64,000 nucleotides of DNA, from NCBI RefSeq assembly GCF_015354405.1, contig NZ_JADKYP010000001.1, positions 1 through 64,000 of the forward strand, given 5' to 3'. Shown here one piece after another: positions 8,325 through 17,120 of this stretch. This DNA is from Nocardia sp. BSTN01. GTDB lineage: Bacteria; Actinomycetota; Actinomycetes; Mycobacteriales; Mycobacteriaceae. The notes under the pieces are model-generated. The model was not told the DNA's origin. It ran no database searches and saw only the letters and a list, made by a program, of their open reading frames with translations. Numbering within the stretch: the first letter of the stretch is position 1; each line of letters opens with the position of its first letter. A program made the translations under genes and the position numbers.

Positions 8325-10090
8325 TGTGGCTGTTTTCCTGTCGCTAGGGGGACTTCCTGCTTGACGTGCTGCGGACGGTTACCGCCCAAACCGGGGAGCA
8401 GCGAATGCCCACGGTAGCTCACGAAGGTTTGCGCCAAACCGAGCGCCAGGACCGCGGTGACCACCGCGAAACCCTCCCAGTACACGGTCGGCAGCAGCAC
8501 GCCGCCGGCGCCGCCGACCACCCAGGACAACTGCAGCACCGTTTCCGAGCGCCCGAATCCGGAGGCGATCGATTCCGGCGGCAGATCGTCCTGGATCGAG
8601 GCGTCCAGCGAGACCTTGGCCAGTGCGCTGGCACAGGCCGCCACCAGCGCGGCGACCGCGGCGCCGATCAGATTGTCGAGCAACATCGCGACGACGGCGA
8701 CGGCGGTGCACGCCGCGGTGCACTCCACGACGATCAGCGACGGCCGGCCCAGTTTCAGCCGGGCGCCGGTCGCGTTGCCGGCGAAGTTGCCGATCGCCGC
8801 GGCCGCGCCGACCAGTCCGAGCATCGCGGCCTGCTGCACCGGGCGGTGTTCGGTCGATTTGGCGACGAAGGCCACATAGAAGGTGAGGAAGCCGGTCAGC
8901 ACCCGGATCGCGCTGTTGCCCCACAGTCCGGTGACCACCGACCGGCCCAGCGGCTGCCGGCGCCGGCTCGGTTTCACCGTCGATTTCTCGCCGCGGTCCA
9001 GCACTTCGGTGCCACCGTCGCGGCTGTGGTAGCCCAGGGTCGCCGGCACCTCGCCCTCGGTGACCTCGACCCAGGACGGAATGCGCAGGCTCAGATAGGC
9101 CCCGGCCGCCGCGATCAGCGCCGCGAACATCAGCGCACCGACGGACCCGGCCACCGCGGCGACCGCGCCGGCCACCGCGCCCGCACCGAGCGTCCCGCCG
9201 ACCAGGCCGAATACGGTGAGCCGGGAATTGGTGCGGACCAGGTCGATCCCGGGCGGCAGCACCCGTGGCGTCACCGCGCTCTTGAGGACCGCGAACGATT
9301 TACTCGAGATCATCATGCACAGCGCCAGCGGGTACAGCGCCCAGCTGTCGAAATTGAAGATCAGCAGGATCGCGAAGACCACCCGGATCGCGAACGAGGC
9401 CGACAGCGCGAGTCTGCGCCCGCGTTGCAGCCGGTCCAGCAGCGGGCCGATCAGTGGCGCGATCACCGCGAACGGCGCGATCGTGATCAGCAGATACAGC
9501 GCCACCTTGGTCTTGGATTCGGCGGTGGCACTGGCGAAGAACAGCGTATTGGCCAGTGCCACCGCGATCGCGGCGTCGAGGGCGAAGTTGGCCATGGTCG
9601 CGTAAACGAGTGCGGTGAGCCCGGATTCGCCCGCGCCGTCGGCCCGTGCCGCGCGCTGGAAGGTGTGGAAACCCTTCTCGGTGAGGTCCCTGGTGCGCAT
9701 CGCCATCACCCGCGTCACCGTCATCTTGCGAGGGACGCGTTGGCGTTCGGCGATTTTCGCGTCCTTGGGCCGGGGACGCTCGGCCGCGCTCGGCGCCTCG
9801 GAGCTCCGGGCCTCGGAGCGCGGGGGCTCGGACGCGTCGCCGGAACGGTCGTCGCCGTGCGATCCGCGCGGGGGGAGTGCCCGCGGCGGTTCGCCCGACG
9901 CCATGCGCCGGGTCACGAATTCGGGCACGTCCGGTTCACCGTTGCGGCGCGGCAGCGGAGGCAGCGGCGCGGACGACGGGGCGTTCGGCGGCGGGTACCG
10001 GTCGTAGCCGGGATGCCGCCGGGTAGCGGGATACTCCTCGCCGTCCCACGGACCGGGTTCGGTGCCGGAGGGTTCGCGGGAGGCAGTCAC
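8321..10090 (-). CDS. MFS-type membrane protein with long cytoplasmic N-terminus (Rv0876c-like)
   Basis: About 589-residue integral membrane protein. The first ~150 residues are hydrophilic, Pro/Arg-rich and probably disordered. They are followed by about 12 transmembrane helices of the major facilitator type, split near residue 370 by a charged loop (KPSRRRQPLGRS). Start codons are GTG at 10090 (VTASREPS) or 10108; I use the inner one. The gene overlaps the DUF2771 gene by 4 nt. The substrate is unknown; Rv0876c is likewise uncharacterised. The long disordered N-terminus is unusual for an MFS transporter. Confidence 0.8.
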   Translation of the reverse strand: MTASREPSGTEPGPWDGEEYPATRRHPGYDRYPPPNAPSSAPLPPLPRRNGEPDVPEFVTRRMASGEPPRALPPRGSHGDDRSGDASEPPRSEARSSEAPSAAERPRPKDAKIAERQRVPRKMTVTRVMAMRTRDLTEKGFHTFQRAARADGAGESGLTALVYATMANFALDAAIAVALANTLFFASATAESKTKVALYLLITIAPFAVIAPLIGPLLDRLQRGRRLALSASFAIRVVFAILLIFNFDSWALYPLALCMMISSKSFAVLKSAVTPRVLPPGIDLVRTNSRLTVFGLVGGTLGAGAVAGAVAAVAGSVGALMFAALIAAAGAYLSLRIPSWVEVTEGEVPATLGYHSRDGGTEVLDRGEKSTVKPSRRRQPLGRSVVTGLWGNSAIRVLTGFLTFYVAFVAKSTEHRPVQQAAMLGLVGAAAAIGNFAGNATGARLKLGRPSLIVVECTAACTAVAVVAMLLDNLIGAAVAALVAACASALAKVSLDASIQDDLPPESIASGFGRSETVLQLSWVVGGAGGVLLPTVYWEGFAVVTAVLALGLAQTFVSYRGHSLLPGLGGNRPQHVKQEVPLATGKQPQ

Positions 10091-10180
10091 GATTCGATTC
10101 TCTCGCACTCGGACGGCGCGTGGACATCGGCCGGGCTGTGATCCGATGCGTGTCGGCCGCCGTCGTGGCGACCGTCGCGC

Positions 10181-10960
10181 TCACATCGGGACGAATCGGA
10201 CCTCGAACATGGTGGGCCAGTACTTTCCGGTGATCAGGAAGCGGTCGGTGCCGGGGATCTGGGCGATACCGTTGAGGACGTCGGCTCCCGTGCGCTCGGT
10301 GGGGCGCAGCAGGCCGCCGGCCTCGATCTCGGCCAGTACCGCGCCGCTGACGGGATCGATGTGCAGGATCTGATCGGTCGGCCACACATTGGCGTAGATC
10401 GAACCGTCTGCGGCGCAATCGAGTTCGTTGAGCCGGGCGTCGTGATGGCTGGTGAGCCGGATCGTGCCGGTCGTCGCGAAGGTGGCGGGGTCGCGGAAGG
10501 TGAGGGTGTCGCTGCCGTCGCTCATCACCACGCGGTCGCCGCGGGTGCACAGACCCCAGCCTTCCCCGTCGTAGTGGACGCGGCGGCGTTCGGCGAGCGT
10601 GCGCGGATCGCGGGCGAAGGCGGTCTCGTCCTTCCAGGTGAGTTGCCAGACGGTGTCCCCGGCGCGGGTGACGCCCTCGCCGAAGTAGTCGCCGGAGAGT
10701 GTCGCGGCGGCGATCGGCGCGCCGGTGGCGAGATCGGTGGCCCGCACTCCGGAGTCGCCTTCCATCCCGGTGCTCTCGTAGAGAACCGTGCCGTCGACCT
10801 CGAGTCCCTCGGTGAACGCGGCGCGGTCGTGCGGGCGGGTGGCGACCACCTCGACCCGCAGGCGCGCAGTGTTGTCGTCGCGCTCACAGGCCGTGGCGGA
10901 CAGCATTGTGGACGCCGCGATCAGCACTGCTGCGGCCGCCGCACGGCGTTGGCATTTCAT
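10181..10960 (-). CDS. Glutaminyl-peptide cyclotransferase-like lipoprotein
   Basis: 259 residues. The signal peptide ends at the lipobox SATAC, giving a lipidated Cys near residue 25. The mature part is a beta-propeller of the plant/bacterial glutamine cyclotransferase family, seen as AFTEGLEV, LYESTGMEGDSG, QLTWKDETAF, YDGEGWGLC, LNELDCAADGSIYANVW and LNGIAQIPG-type blades. The family converts N-terminal Gln to pyroglutamate. ATG at 10960, diverging from the DUF3027 gene 17 nt away. The substrate in this organism is unknown. Confidence 0.88.
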   Translation of the reverse strand: MKCQRRAAAAAVLIAASTMLSATACERDDNTARLRVEVVATRPHDRAAFTEGLEVDGTVLYESTGMEGDSGVRATDLATGAPIAAATLSGDYFGEGVTRAGDTVWQLTWKDETAFARDPRTLAERRRVHYDGEGWGLCTRGDRVVMSDGSDTLTFRDPATFATTGTIRLTSHHDARLNELDCAADGSIYANVWPTDQILHIDPVSGAVLAEIEAGGLLRPTERTGADVLNGIAQIPGTDRFLITGKYWPTMFEVRFVPM

Positions 10961-10977
10961 ACGGCAAAATGTAGGAC

Positions 10978-12720
10978 GTGAGCGCAGTGTCTGTTTCGGA
11001 GTCCGGCGTGCGACCGATCCTGGCGGAGGCGGTCGACCTGGCTCGCCGTGCGCTCCTGGAGTTGCAGCCCACGGGTGTGGGCGAACATCTGGGCGTCACC
11101 GGCGAGAACGAGTGTGCGGCCACCCATCACTTCGCCGCGACCCTGCCGGGGTACCGCGGCTGGCAATGGGAGGTCGTGGTCGCGGCCGCGCCCGATGCCG
11201 AGTACGCGACGGTCAGCGAGTCCGCCCTGCTGCCCGGGCCCGACGCTCTGGTGGCGCCGGACTTCGTGCCGTGGGATCAGCGCATCCGCCCCGGCGATCT
11301 GGCCCCCGGCGATCTGCTCGCCCCGCGCGTCGACGATCCGCGCCTGGTGCCCGGATATCTGGAGACCGGCGACCCGGTGGTCGACGAGGTGTGTGAGGAG
11401 ATCGGCCTCGGCCGCCGTCAGGTCCTCAGCCGCGAGGGCCGCGTGGAGGCCGCCGAGCGCTGGTACTCCGAATTCGGTCCCGACACCGAGATGGCGCGTT
11501 CGGCCCCCGGAACGTGCGGAGTCTGCGGCTTCTTCGTGCCCCTCGCCGGCGCCCTGCGCGCCGCCTTCGGCGTCTGCGCCAACGCGATGGGCGCCGACGG
11601 CCGGGTGGTCCACGTCGAATACGGCTGCGGCGCGCACTCCGACACCGAAATGCCCACCGGTGCCGGCTCCCCGCTCTACGAGGCCTACGACGATGCCGCG
11701 ATCGAGGTCGTGCCCGCCGAGGAATTGACCGCGCGGGACGGATCCGCGGAGGCGGAACAGTCCTCCGCCGCCGCGAGATCGGATGCACAGGACTCCGCAG
11801 GAGACGCTGCCGATTCGGCAGCAGTGATTGCCATCGACGCCGGAGAACCTTCGAGCGCCGATCCGGAGACGGAAAAGGGTGGACCCGCGGGCACCGACAC
11901 GCCCGCAGCGTCGACCGCGGCCGGCGGAGGCGCTGCCGAGACCGAAACGCCGTCGAGCCCGGCGGGCGACGCCCACGGTGTCGGCGACACCGGAACGGCC
12001 GCCGACGCACCGACCGACACCGGCGCGGCCGCGCCCGAGCATCCCGGCACCGATCCCGCGCCGAAAGACGTTGCCGCCGAAGGTGTTCGGAGCGGTGTCG
12101 AATCGCCGTCGACCACCGTGGACGACGTCTCCGCGACCGCCGACCCTGCCGCACTCGACGCCGATCGCGCTCCCGCGACCCACACCGTCGGCGAGCCTGC
12201 CGAAACGGCTCCGGCTGCCGGCGCGGCAGCTGTGCGCGAGCCGGCCGATTCGGCTGCTGCTTCGCCCGAAACCGCCTCGGACTTTTCTTCGGCCGTCGAG
12301 GCGCAGGAATCGGGCACCGCCGCCACCGTCGCCGATGCTGAAGGGAAGACCGGCAGCGGAGGCACGGTGTCGGCATCGAACACCGAGACCGGCGCTCGAG
12401 CTGTCCAGGCAGACGAGGTTGCCGCCGCGACCGCCGCGTCTGGTGAACCCGACGCCGATCACGCTCGTGCGTCGGACACCGTTCCCGCTGGCGGTACGGC
12501 TGAGGTAGCGCCCGCAGCCGACGACGCTCCAGCCGAGGTGACGGCCCTGAGCACTGCCGCTGACACGCCCAATACTGCCGCTGACGCGGTCACCGGTGAA
12601 ACGGCTCCGGCTGCCGAGTCCGGCGCGGCCGGCGCCGAACCGGTTCGCTACAGCGATGCCTGGGCGGTGTCCGCGGTGCGGGTGCAGCCGGGTGAGGCCG
12701 GGGCGGCGGAGGAGAACTGA
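10978..12720 (+). CDS. DUF3027 protein with ~330-residue disordered tail
   Basis: 580 residues. Residues 1-235 match the DUF3027 family (M. tuberculosis Rv0877), including a Cys-rich motif (TCGVCGFF, FGVCANAMG, EYGCGAHSD; about residues 180-222) that could bind zinc. From about residue 245 to the end the sequence is almost only Ala, Glu, Asp, Thr, Ser, Pro and Gly, strongly acidic and without predicted structure. It ends in a short conserved-looking RYSDAWAVSAVRVQPGE. Rv0877 is about 262 residues, so the extension is an expansion inserted before the normal C-terminus. GTG start at 10978. The ATPase gene follows after 26 nt. Function unknown. Confidence 0.8.
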   Translation: MSAVSVSESGVRPILAEAVDLARRALLELQPTGVGEHLGVTGENECAATHHFAATLPGYRGWQWEVVVAAAPDAEYATVSESALLPGPDALVAPDFVPWDQRIRPGDLAPGDLLAPRVDDPRLVPGYLETGDPVVDEVCEEIGLGRRQVLSREGRVEAAERWYSEFGPDTEMARSAPGTCGVCGFFVPLAGALRAAFGVCANAMGADGRVVHVEYGCGAHSDTEMPTGAGSPLYEAYDDAAIEVVPAEELTARDGSAEAEQSSAAARSDAQDSAGDAADSAAVIAIDAGEPSSADPETEKGGPAGTDTPAASTAAGGGAAETETPSSPAGDAHGVGDTGTAADAPTDTGAAAPEHPGTDPAPKDVAAEGVRSGVESPSTTVDDVSATADPAALDADRAPATHTVGEPAETAPAAGAAAVREPADSAAASPETASDFSSAVEAQESGTAATVADAEGKTGSGGTVSASNTETGARAVQADEVAAATAASGEPDADHARASDTVPAGGTAEVAPAADDAPAEVTALSTAADTPNTAADAVTGETAPAAESGAAGAEPVRYSDAWAVSAVRVQPGEAGAAEEN

Positions 12721-12746
12721 CGAGCGCGAGCGGGGGAGCCGTAAGG

Positions 12747-15629
12747 GTGACGGAGGATCCGTTCGGCACCGCGGACTTGCGTGCGGGAGTGCTGACCGCA
12801 TGGCGGAATTCGCCGACTCGCCTGCGCGAGGATGCCGCCACCGAGGCTGATCTGGTCCGGGCCGGGTATCGCGATCGGTTGCTCACCGAGCTGGCGCAGA
12901 ACGCCGCCGACGCCGCTGTCAAAGCCGGAGTGTCCGGCCGGGTCTCGGTGTGGCTGCGGGGCCGGGCTCTGCATATCGCCAATACGGGCGCCCCACTGGA
13001 TCTTTCCGGCGTGCACGCGCTGACGGCGTTGCGGGCGTCGGGCAAGACGGGCACGGCGGTCGGCCGGTTCGGTGTCGGGTTCACGGCGGTGCTCTCCGCC
13101 GGTGACGAGGTGGAATTTCGTTCCAGCACGGGATCTCTACGATTCTCCCGTGCGCAGACTCTGACCGAACTGCGCGACAACGGTATCGACATCCCCGTCG
13201 GCGCGGACGGCCCCGCCGTCCCCGTGCTGCGCTTGGCCTGGTCGGTGGCGGTCGCCCCGGAGCCCGGTTACGACAGCGAGATCGTGGTCTGGCTCCGCGA
13301 GGACGTCGACGTCGCGGACCTGCTCGCGGCCATGCGGGCCGAGGCGGTGGATCTGCTGCTGGAACTGCCGGGACTGCATACGATCCGGATCGGGGACGAC
13401 GAATCCTGGCGCGCGGTGGAGGAGGCGGGTAACGGCCTGCAGCAGATCTGCATCACCGCGCCCTCCGGCGAGGACTTCCGGTGGTGGCAGTACACCACCG
13501 AGCGGGCGCGCTGGCTGCTTCCGATGCGTGACGGCCGGGCCGTCGCGGCGCCCGCCGATGTGCTGCGCGCGCCGACCCGCACCGACGAGGAACTGTCCCT
13601 GCCCGCCCTGGTGATCGCCGATATCGCCCTGCAACCGGATCGGCGCCGGCTGATGCCCGGCGCCCGCGTGGGCGAATTGGCCGAGGGCTATGCGGATTTC
13701 GCCCGCGCCCTGCCGCCGGAGGATCGGCTGGTGCTGGTTCCGGCGCCCGGTTTCGCCCGCAGCGAGGCCGACGGTCTGCTGCGCGAGGCGCTGGTGAACG
13801 AGTTGCGCGTACATCCCTGGCTTCCGGTGCTGGCCGATCTCGACAGCGACTCCGCCGACAGCGCGTCCGCCGATTTCGACGCCGCGATCACGCCGCCGGG
13901 TGTCGGCGACGCGATGCGTACCGGCGCGGCGCCGCTGTCTGCCGACGTCGCTCGGCTGTCGAGCGCAGCCGGGCCGCGGCGCGCCGACGCGGCTCCGAAT
14001 CGCGCGAGCGTATTCCTCGGCGTCACAACGGAACTGGCCGGTCTGCTGGCGGGTCTGCTCGGCCCGCTGGTGATCCCGGAGCTGTCCGGTCGCGCCTGCG
14101 CCGAACTGCTGGGCGTGCTGGACGTGCATCGCATCGGCCTGGCTCGTGTGGCCGAGCTGACCGGAAGTGTGCAGCGCCCGCCGCAGTGGTGGTATTCGCT
14201 CTACGACGCGCTGGAACCGTTCGTGACCGATCCGCTCGCGGCCGAGGAACTGGGTGCGCTGGCCGTGCCGCTCTCCGACGGCCGGCTGGTCACCGGCCCA
14301 CGCACGGTGGTGCTCGACGATCAGCTCGAGGAAGCGGTGGCGGTGCCGTGGGCGCGGCTGGTCCATCCGGAGGCCGCGCACGAGCTGCTCGGCCGGCTCG
14401 GCGCGCAGCAGGCGGGGGTCGAGGATCTGCTGACCGATACCACGCTGCGCGCCGAACTGGACTATCGGTCCGACGACGAGGACCTGCGCGAGGCGGTGCT
14501 CGGCCTGGCCGCCCACCTGCCGCCGGACACCACGCTACCGACCTGGCTCGGCGCGCTCGAATTGCCCGACGCCACCGGCGAATTGCGTCCGGCCGACGAA
14601 CTTCTGCTCCCGGATGCGCCGCTGGCCGAGGTGCTGATCGCCGATTCCCCGTTCGGCACGCTCGACACCGCTGTCGCGCAGCACCATCCGGCCGCGGCGT
14701 TGCGTGCGATCGGCGTCGGCTGGGGATTCACCGTCGTCACCGAGACCGATCCCACCGGTCCCGACCACGACCTCGACGACGAGGACCGCTGGTGGCAGGG
14801 GCTGCCCGAGGATCCGCCGGAGTTCGCGGCGGTGCGGGATCTGGATCTGGTCGCCGACGATGCGTGGCCGCGGGCACTGCGGCTGCTGCTGTCCGAACCG
14901 GCTACCCGCGGCCTGCTCGCCGACCGCGACGGCTACACCGCGTGGTGGCTGCGCCGGCACGCACGGGTCGACGGCCGTCCGCTCGGCGTGTATCGGGCCG
15001 GATCGGATCCGGTGTTCGCCGATCTGCTGCCCCAGTTGCCGGGTTTGTCCGCGGCCGATCTGGCGGCCCTCGACGCGGTGCTCGCCGACCCGGCGAACAT
15101 CACCGCGGACCTGGCCGCGGCCCTGCTCGAGGCCCTGGCCGATCCGGCGAAAAGGCCCACCCCCGAAGCGGTTTCGCAGACCCACCGCCGGCTCGCCGCG
15201 GCCGTGCCGCAGCTGGATCTCGACGAGATCGGCGTGCCGGAACGGGTGCGTGCGTTGTCGGGGGCGGTGATCGATCCCGATCGGGCGCTGGTCCTGGACC
15301 GCCCCTGGTTCGGCCTGGCGCTGCCGCCGGATCGCCTGGTCGCCGGCGATATCGAGCATGCGGGCGAGCTGGCCACGCTGCTCGATGTGGCCGCTGCCTC
15401 GGAGGCGGTCCATGCCGAGGTGCTCGGCGCCGGAAAACGCACGACCTGGGCGGACGAGCCGCTGGGTGTGTTGTTGCGACTCCAGTTCGGATTGCCGCCT
15501 CTAGCGGGTGAGCTGGTCCTGCACGATCGGCTGGAGGTCCGGCTCACCGGCGCCTACGAGGCCACCGTGGCCGTGCCGTGGTGGCGTTCGGGCGACACCA
15601 CCCACGTGCAGCGGCAGCCGAGTTCGTGA
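12747..15629 (+). CDS. Sacsin/Hsp90-like GHKL ATPase, large
   Basis: 960-residue protein whose first ~200 residues form a GHKL ATP-binding fold: LLTELAQNAADAAVKAG is the N-box (motif E-x2-N-x2-D), IANTGAPLD the next motif, and GRFGVGFTAVLSAGDEVEFRS the G-box. This is the sacsin-N type found in actinobacterial proteins annotated as Hsp90-like. The rest is Leu/Ala/Asp-rich and helical, with a disordered linker around residues 365-420. GTG start at 12747. It follows the DUF3027 gene by 26 nt, so the two are probably co-transcribed. A chaperone role is an inference from the ATPase family; clients are unknown. Confidence 0.8.
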   Translation: MTEDPFGTADLRAGVLTAWRNSPTRLREDAATEADLVRAGYRDRLLTELAQNAADAAVKAGVSGRVSVWLRGRALHIANTGAPLDLSGVHALTALRASGKTGTAVGRFGVGFTAVLSAGDEVEFRSSTGSLRFSRAQTLTELRDNGIDIPVGADGPAVPVLRLAWSVAVAPEPGYDSEIVVWLREDVDVADLLAAMRAEAVDLLLELPGLHTIRIGDDESWRAVEEAGNGLQQICITAPSGEDFRWWQYTTERARWLLPMRDGRAVAAPADVLRAPTRTDEELSLPALVIADIALQPDRRRLMPGARVGELAEGYADFARALPPEDRLVLVPAPGFARSEADGLLREALVNELRVHPWLPVLADLDSDSADSASADFDAAITPPGVGDAMRTGAAPLSADVARLSSAAGPRRADAAPNRASVFLGVTTELAGLLAGLLGPLVIPELSGRACAELLGVLDVHRIGLARVAELTGSVQRPPQWWYSLYDALEPFVTDPLAAEELGALAVPLSDGRLVTGPRTVVLDDQLEEAVAVPWARLVHPEAAHELLGRLGAQQAGVEDLLTDTTLRAELDYRSDDEDLREAVLGLAAHLPPDTTLPTWLGALELPDATGELRPADELLLPDAPLAEVLIADSPFGTLDTAVAQHHPAAALRAIGVGWGFTVVTETDPTGPDHDLDDEDRWWQGLPEDPPEFAAVRDLDLVADDAWPRALRLLLSEPATRGLLADRDGYTAWWLRRHARVDGRPLGVYRAGSDPVFADLLPQLPGLSAADLAALDAVLADPANITADLAAALLEALADPAKRPTPEAVSQTHRRLAAAVPQLDLDEIGVPERVRALSGAVIDPDRALVLDRPWFGLALPPDRLVAGDIEHAGELATLLDVAAASEAVHAEVLGAGKRTTWADEPLGVLLRLQFGLPPLAGELVLHDRLEVRLTGAYEATVAVPWWRSGDTTHVQRQPSS

Positions 15630-15641
15630 TACGCGACGCGG

Positions 15642-16268
15642 CTATTTCGCGTAGGTGGTGATCATTTCCGCCAGCACGTCGAGCTGAGTGCGGACCGCCG
15701 CGCTGTCGTCGTCGACGAGCCAGCGCAAAACGATTCCGTCGATGACATTCAGGGTGAATCGGCTCAACGTCTGAACCGGAATTCGCCATTCGGTTCCGGT
15801 GGCCACGCGCCCGTGCTCGAGGACGTCGGCGACCGTGGCGTCGTTGAACAGATACTGTTCGCGCGCGATCGCGAGTTTCGCTGGGGTCTGCTCACTTTCA
15901 CGCAACGCGTAGGTGGTGGTTTCGTAGGTGAGCAGTTGTCGTTGCGGTGTGGATTCGATGTTCAGCCAGAGCAGTTCCAGGCTGGCGCGCACCAAATTTT
16001 GAAGGGATTCTTTTCCACTTCCGACTCCCTGCCAGACCGTTTCATTGGTCTCGACGGAATCGCGCAATTCCATCGACAATGCTTTGACCAGCTCGGTCAT
16101 CAGCGCATCTTTGTTTTCGAAACAGTAATGCACCACGCCGAGCGATACCCCGGCCGCCTGCGCGACATCGCGCGTAGTTACCCCGGCGACGCCCTTTTTC
16201 TCCGCGAGGCCGATGGCGGCCTCGATGAGGTGGGCTCGTCGTTCTTCGACGCTCAATCGGGAGGACAC
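15642..16268 (-). CDS. TetR family transcriptional regulator
   Basis: 208-residue repressor-type protein. The N-terminal HTH spans about residues 10-55 (IEAAIGLAEKKGVAGVTTRD and QAAGVSLGVVHYCFENKDAL). The C-terminal 140 residues form the helical ligand-binding and dimer domain. The GTG start at 16268 is decided by the promoter: TTGACT (16304-16299), 17-nt spacer, TTAACT (16281-16276), then 7 nt to GTG, with no Shine-Dalgarno, so the mRNA is predicted leaderless. It converges with the sacsin-like gene; the target is unknown. Confidence 0.88.
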   Translation of the reverse strand: MSSRLSVEERRAHLIEAAIGLAEKKGVAGVTTRDVAQAAGVSLGVVHYCFENKDALMTELVKALSMELRDSVETNETVWQGVGSGKESLQNLVRASLELLWLNIESTPQRQLLTYETTTYALRESEQTPAKLAIAREQYLFNDATVADVLEHGRVATGTEWRIPVQTLSRFTLNVIDGIVLRWLVDDDSAAVRTQLDVLAEMITTYAK

Positions 16269-16275
16269 GGAAGCG

Positions 16276-16304
16276 AGTTAAGCCGCCAGGACGCGATGAG
16301 TCAA
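16276..16304 (-). promoter_or_regulatory. Near-consensus sigma-A promoter of the TetR gene, leaderless
   Basis: On the minus strand: TTGACT (16304-16299), 17-nt spacer, TTAACT (16281-16276). The transcript would start at or next to the GTG at 16268. Confidence 0.65.
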
Positions 16305-16355
16305 TTCGCACACTGTAAAGTCGGCGCGCTCGGGCGTGGCGCGTGCCGGCCGGTG

Positions 16356-16592
16356 TCACAGCCCTTTCTGCGCGCCTTTGTCACCTCTACGGGCGCCGCG
16401 GCGCTGAATCACGAAAATGCTGTAGCCGAGCAGTCCCACGCCGAGCCCCATCAGACAGATCGGCCGCGCGTCGGCCCAGCTGTCGTTGCACCAGACCACG
16501 ACCGTGGCCACCAGCCACACCAGCGAGCCGACCGCCAGCACGGGACGTGGATCGGTCAGCCGCGGCGGGATCTCGGGCACCTCGGGGGTCAC
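16356..16592 (-). CDS. DUF2530 small membrane protein (Rv0879c-like)
   Basis: 78 residues from the GTG at 16592 (VTPEVPEIPP), or 90 residues from an ATG at 16628. Two hydrophobic helices (about residues 18-38 and 46-66) follow a Pro-rich N-terminus, and the C-terminus is basic (RRGARRGDKG). It matches the DUF2530 family. It is divergent from the MarR gene, as Rv0879c is from Rv0880. A perfect palindrome between the two genes may let MarR control both. Function unknown. Confidence 0.75.
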   Translation of the reverse strand: MTPEVPEIPPRLTDPRPVLAVGSLVWLVATVVVWCNDSWADARPICLMGLGVGLLGYSIFVIQRRGARRGDKGAQKGL

Positions 16593-16622
16593 GAAGTCAA
16601 CGATAGCGGCGGGAACGGCGAA

Positions 16623-16634
16623 CCACATATGTGG
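16623..16634. promoter_or_regulatory. 12-bp palindrome, candidate MarR operator
   Basis: CCACATATGTGG is perfectly symmetric and lies between the divergent DUF2530 and MarR genes, centred 17 nt before the MarR -10 box (TATCGT, 16642-16647). That is the usual position for autorepression. Confidence 0.5.
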
Positions 16635-16641
16635 TGTCACG

Positions 16642-16647
16642 TATCGT
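16642..16647 (+). promoter_or_regulatory. -10 box of the MarR gene, leaderless
   Basis: TATCGT, 8 nt before the GTG start and with no Shine-Dalgarno. No clear -35 element. Confidence 0.45.
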
Positions 16648-16655
16648 TTGCCTCT

Positions 16656-17093
16656 GTGACAACGCCTTCCGATATCCGCGCGCTCGCCGGTGAACTGTCC
16701 CTGGCGGTCGTGCGGCTGACGCGCCATCTGCGCGGCCGTCGCGCCGACGCGCAGATCTCGCTCACCCAACTGTCGGCTCTGGCGACCCTGGCCAGGGACG
16801 GGGCGATGACTCCCGGTGTGCTCGCCGCCAAGGAGCGGGTGCAGCCTCCCTCGATGACGCGAGTGATCGCCTCGCTCTCGGAACTGCAGCTGGTCAAGCG
16901 CGATCCGCATCCCACCGACGGCCGCCAGGTCATCGTGTCGCTGTCGGACGCCGGCAAGGCGCTGATCCAGGACGAGAACAACGCCCGCGAGGCCTGGATG
17001 TTCGATCAGCTGTCCGGTCTGACCCCCGATCAGCTACGGGTGCTCGACGACGCGGTCTCGATCATGAAGCAGCTGGTCGCCGACTCGGAGTAG
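16656..17093 (+). CDS. MarR family transcriptional regulator (Rv0880-like)
   Basis: 145 residues. The winged helix-turn-helix is seen at SLTQLSALATLARDG, RVQPPSMTRVIASLSELQL (recognition helix) and RDPHPTDGRQVIVSLSDAG (wing). Flanking helices form the dimer interface. GTG at 16656 is decided by the -10 TATCGT 8 nt upstream and by the family length (~143 residues for Rv0880). Probably autoregulated through the palindrome at 16623-16634. The ligand is unknown. Confidence 0.9.
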   Translation: MTTPSDIRALAGELSLAVVRLTRHLRGRRADAQISLTQLSALATLARDGAMTPGVLAAKERVQPPSMTRVIASLSELQLVKRDPHPTDGRQVIVSLSDAGKALIQDENNAREAWMFDQLSGLTPDQLRVLDDAVSIMKQLVADSE

Positions 17094-17120
17094 GGTCCGT
17101 CCGGCGTCCTGAGGTGGGCG

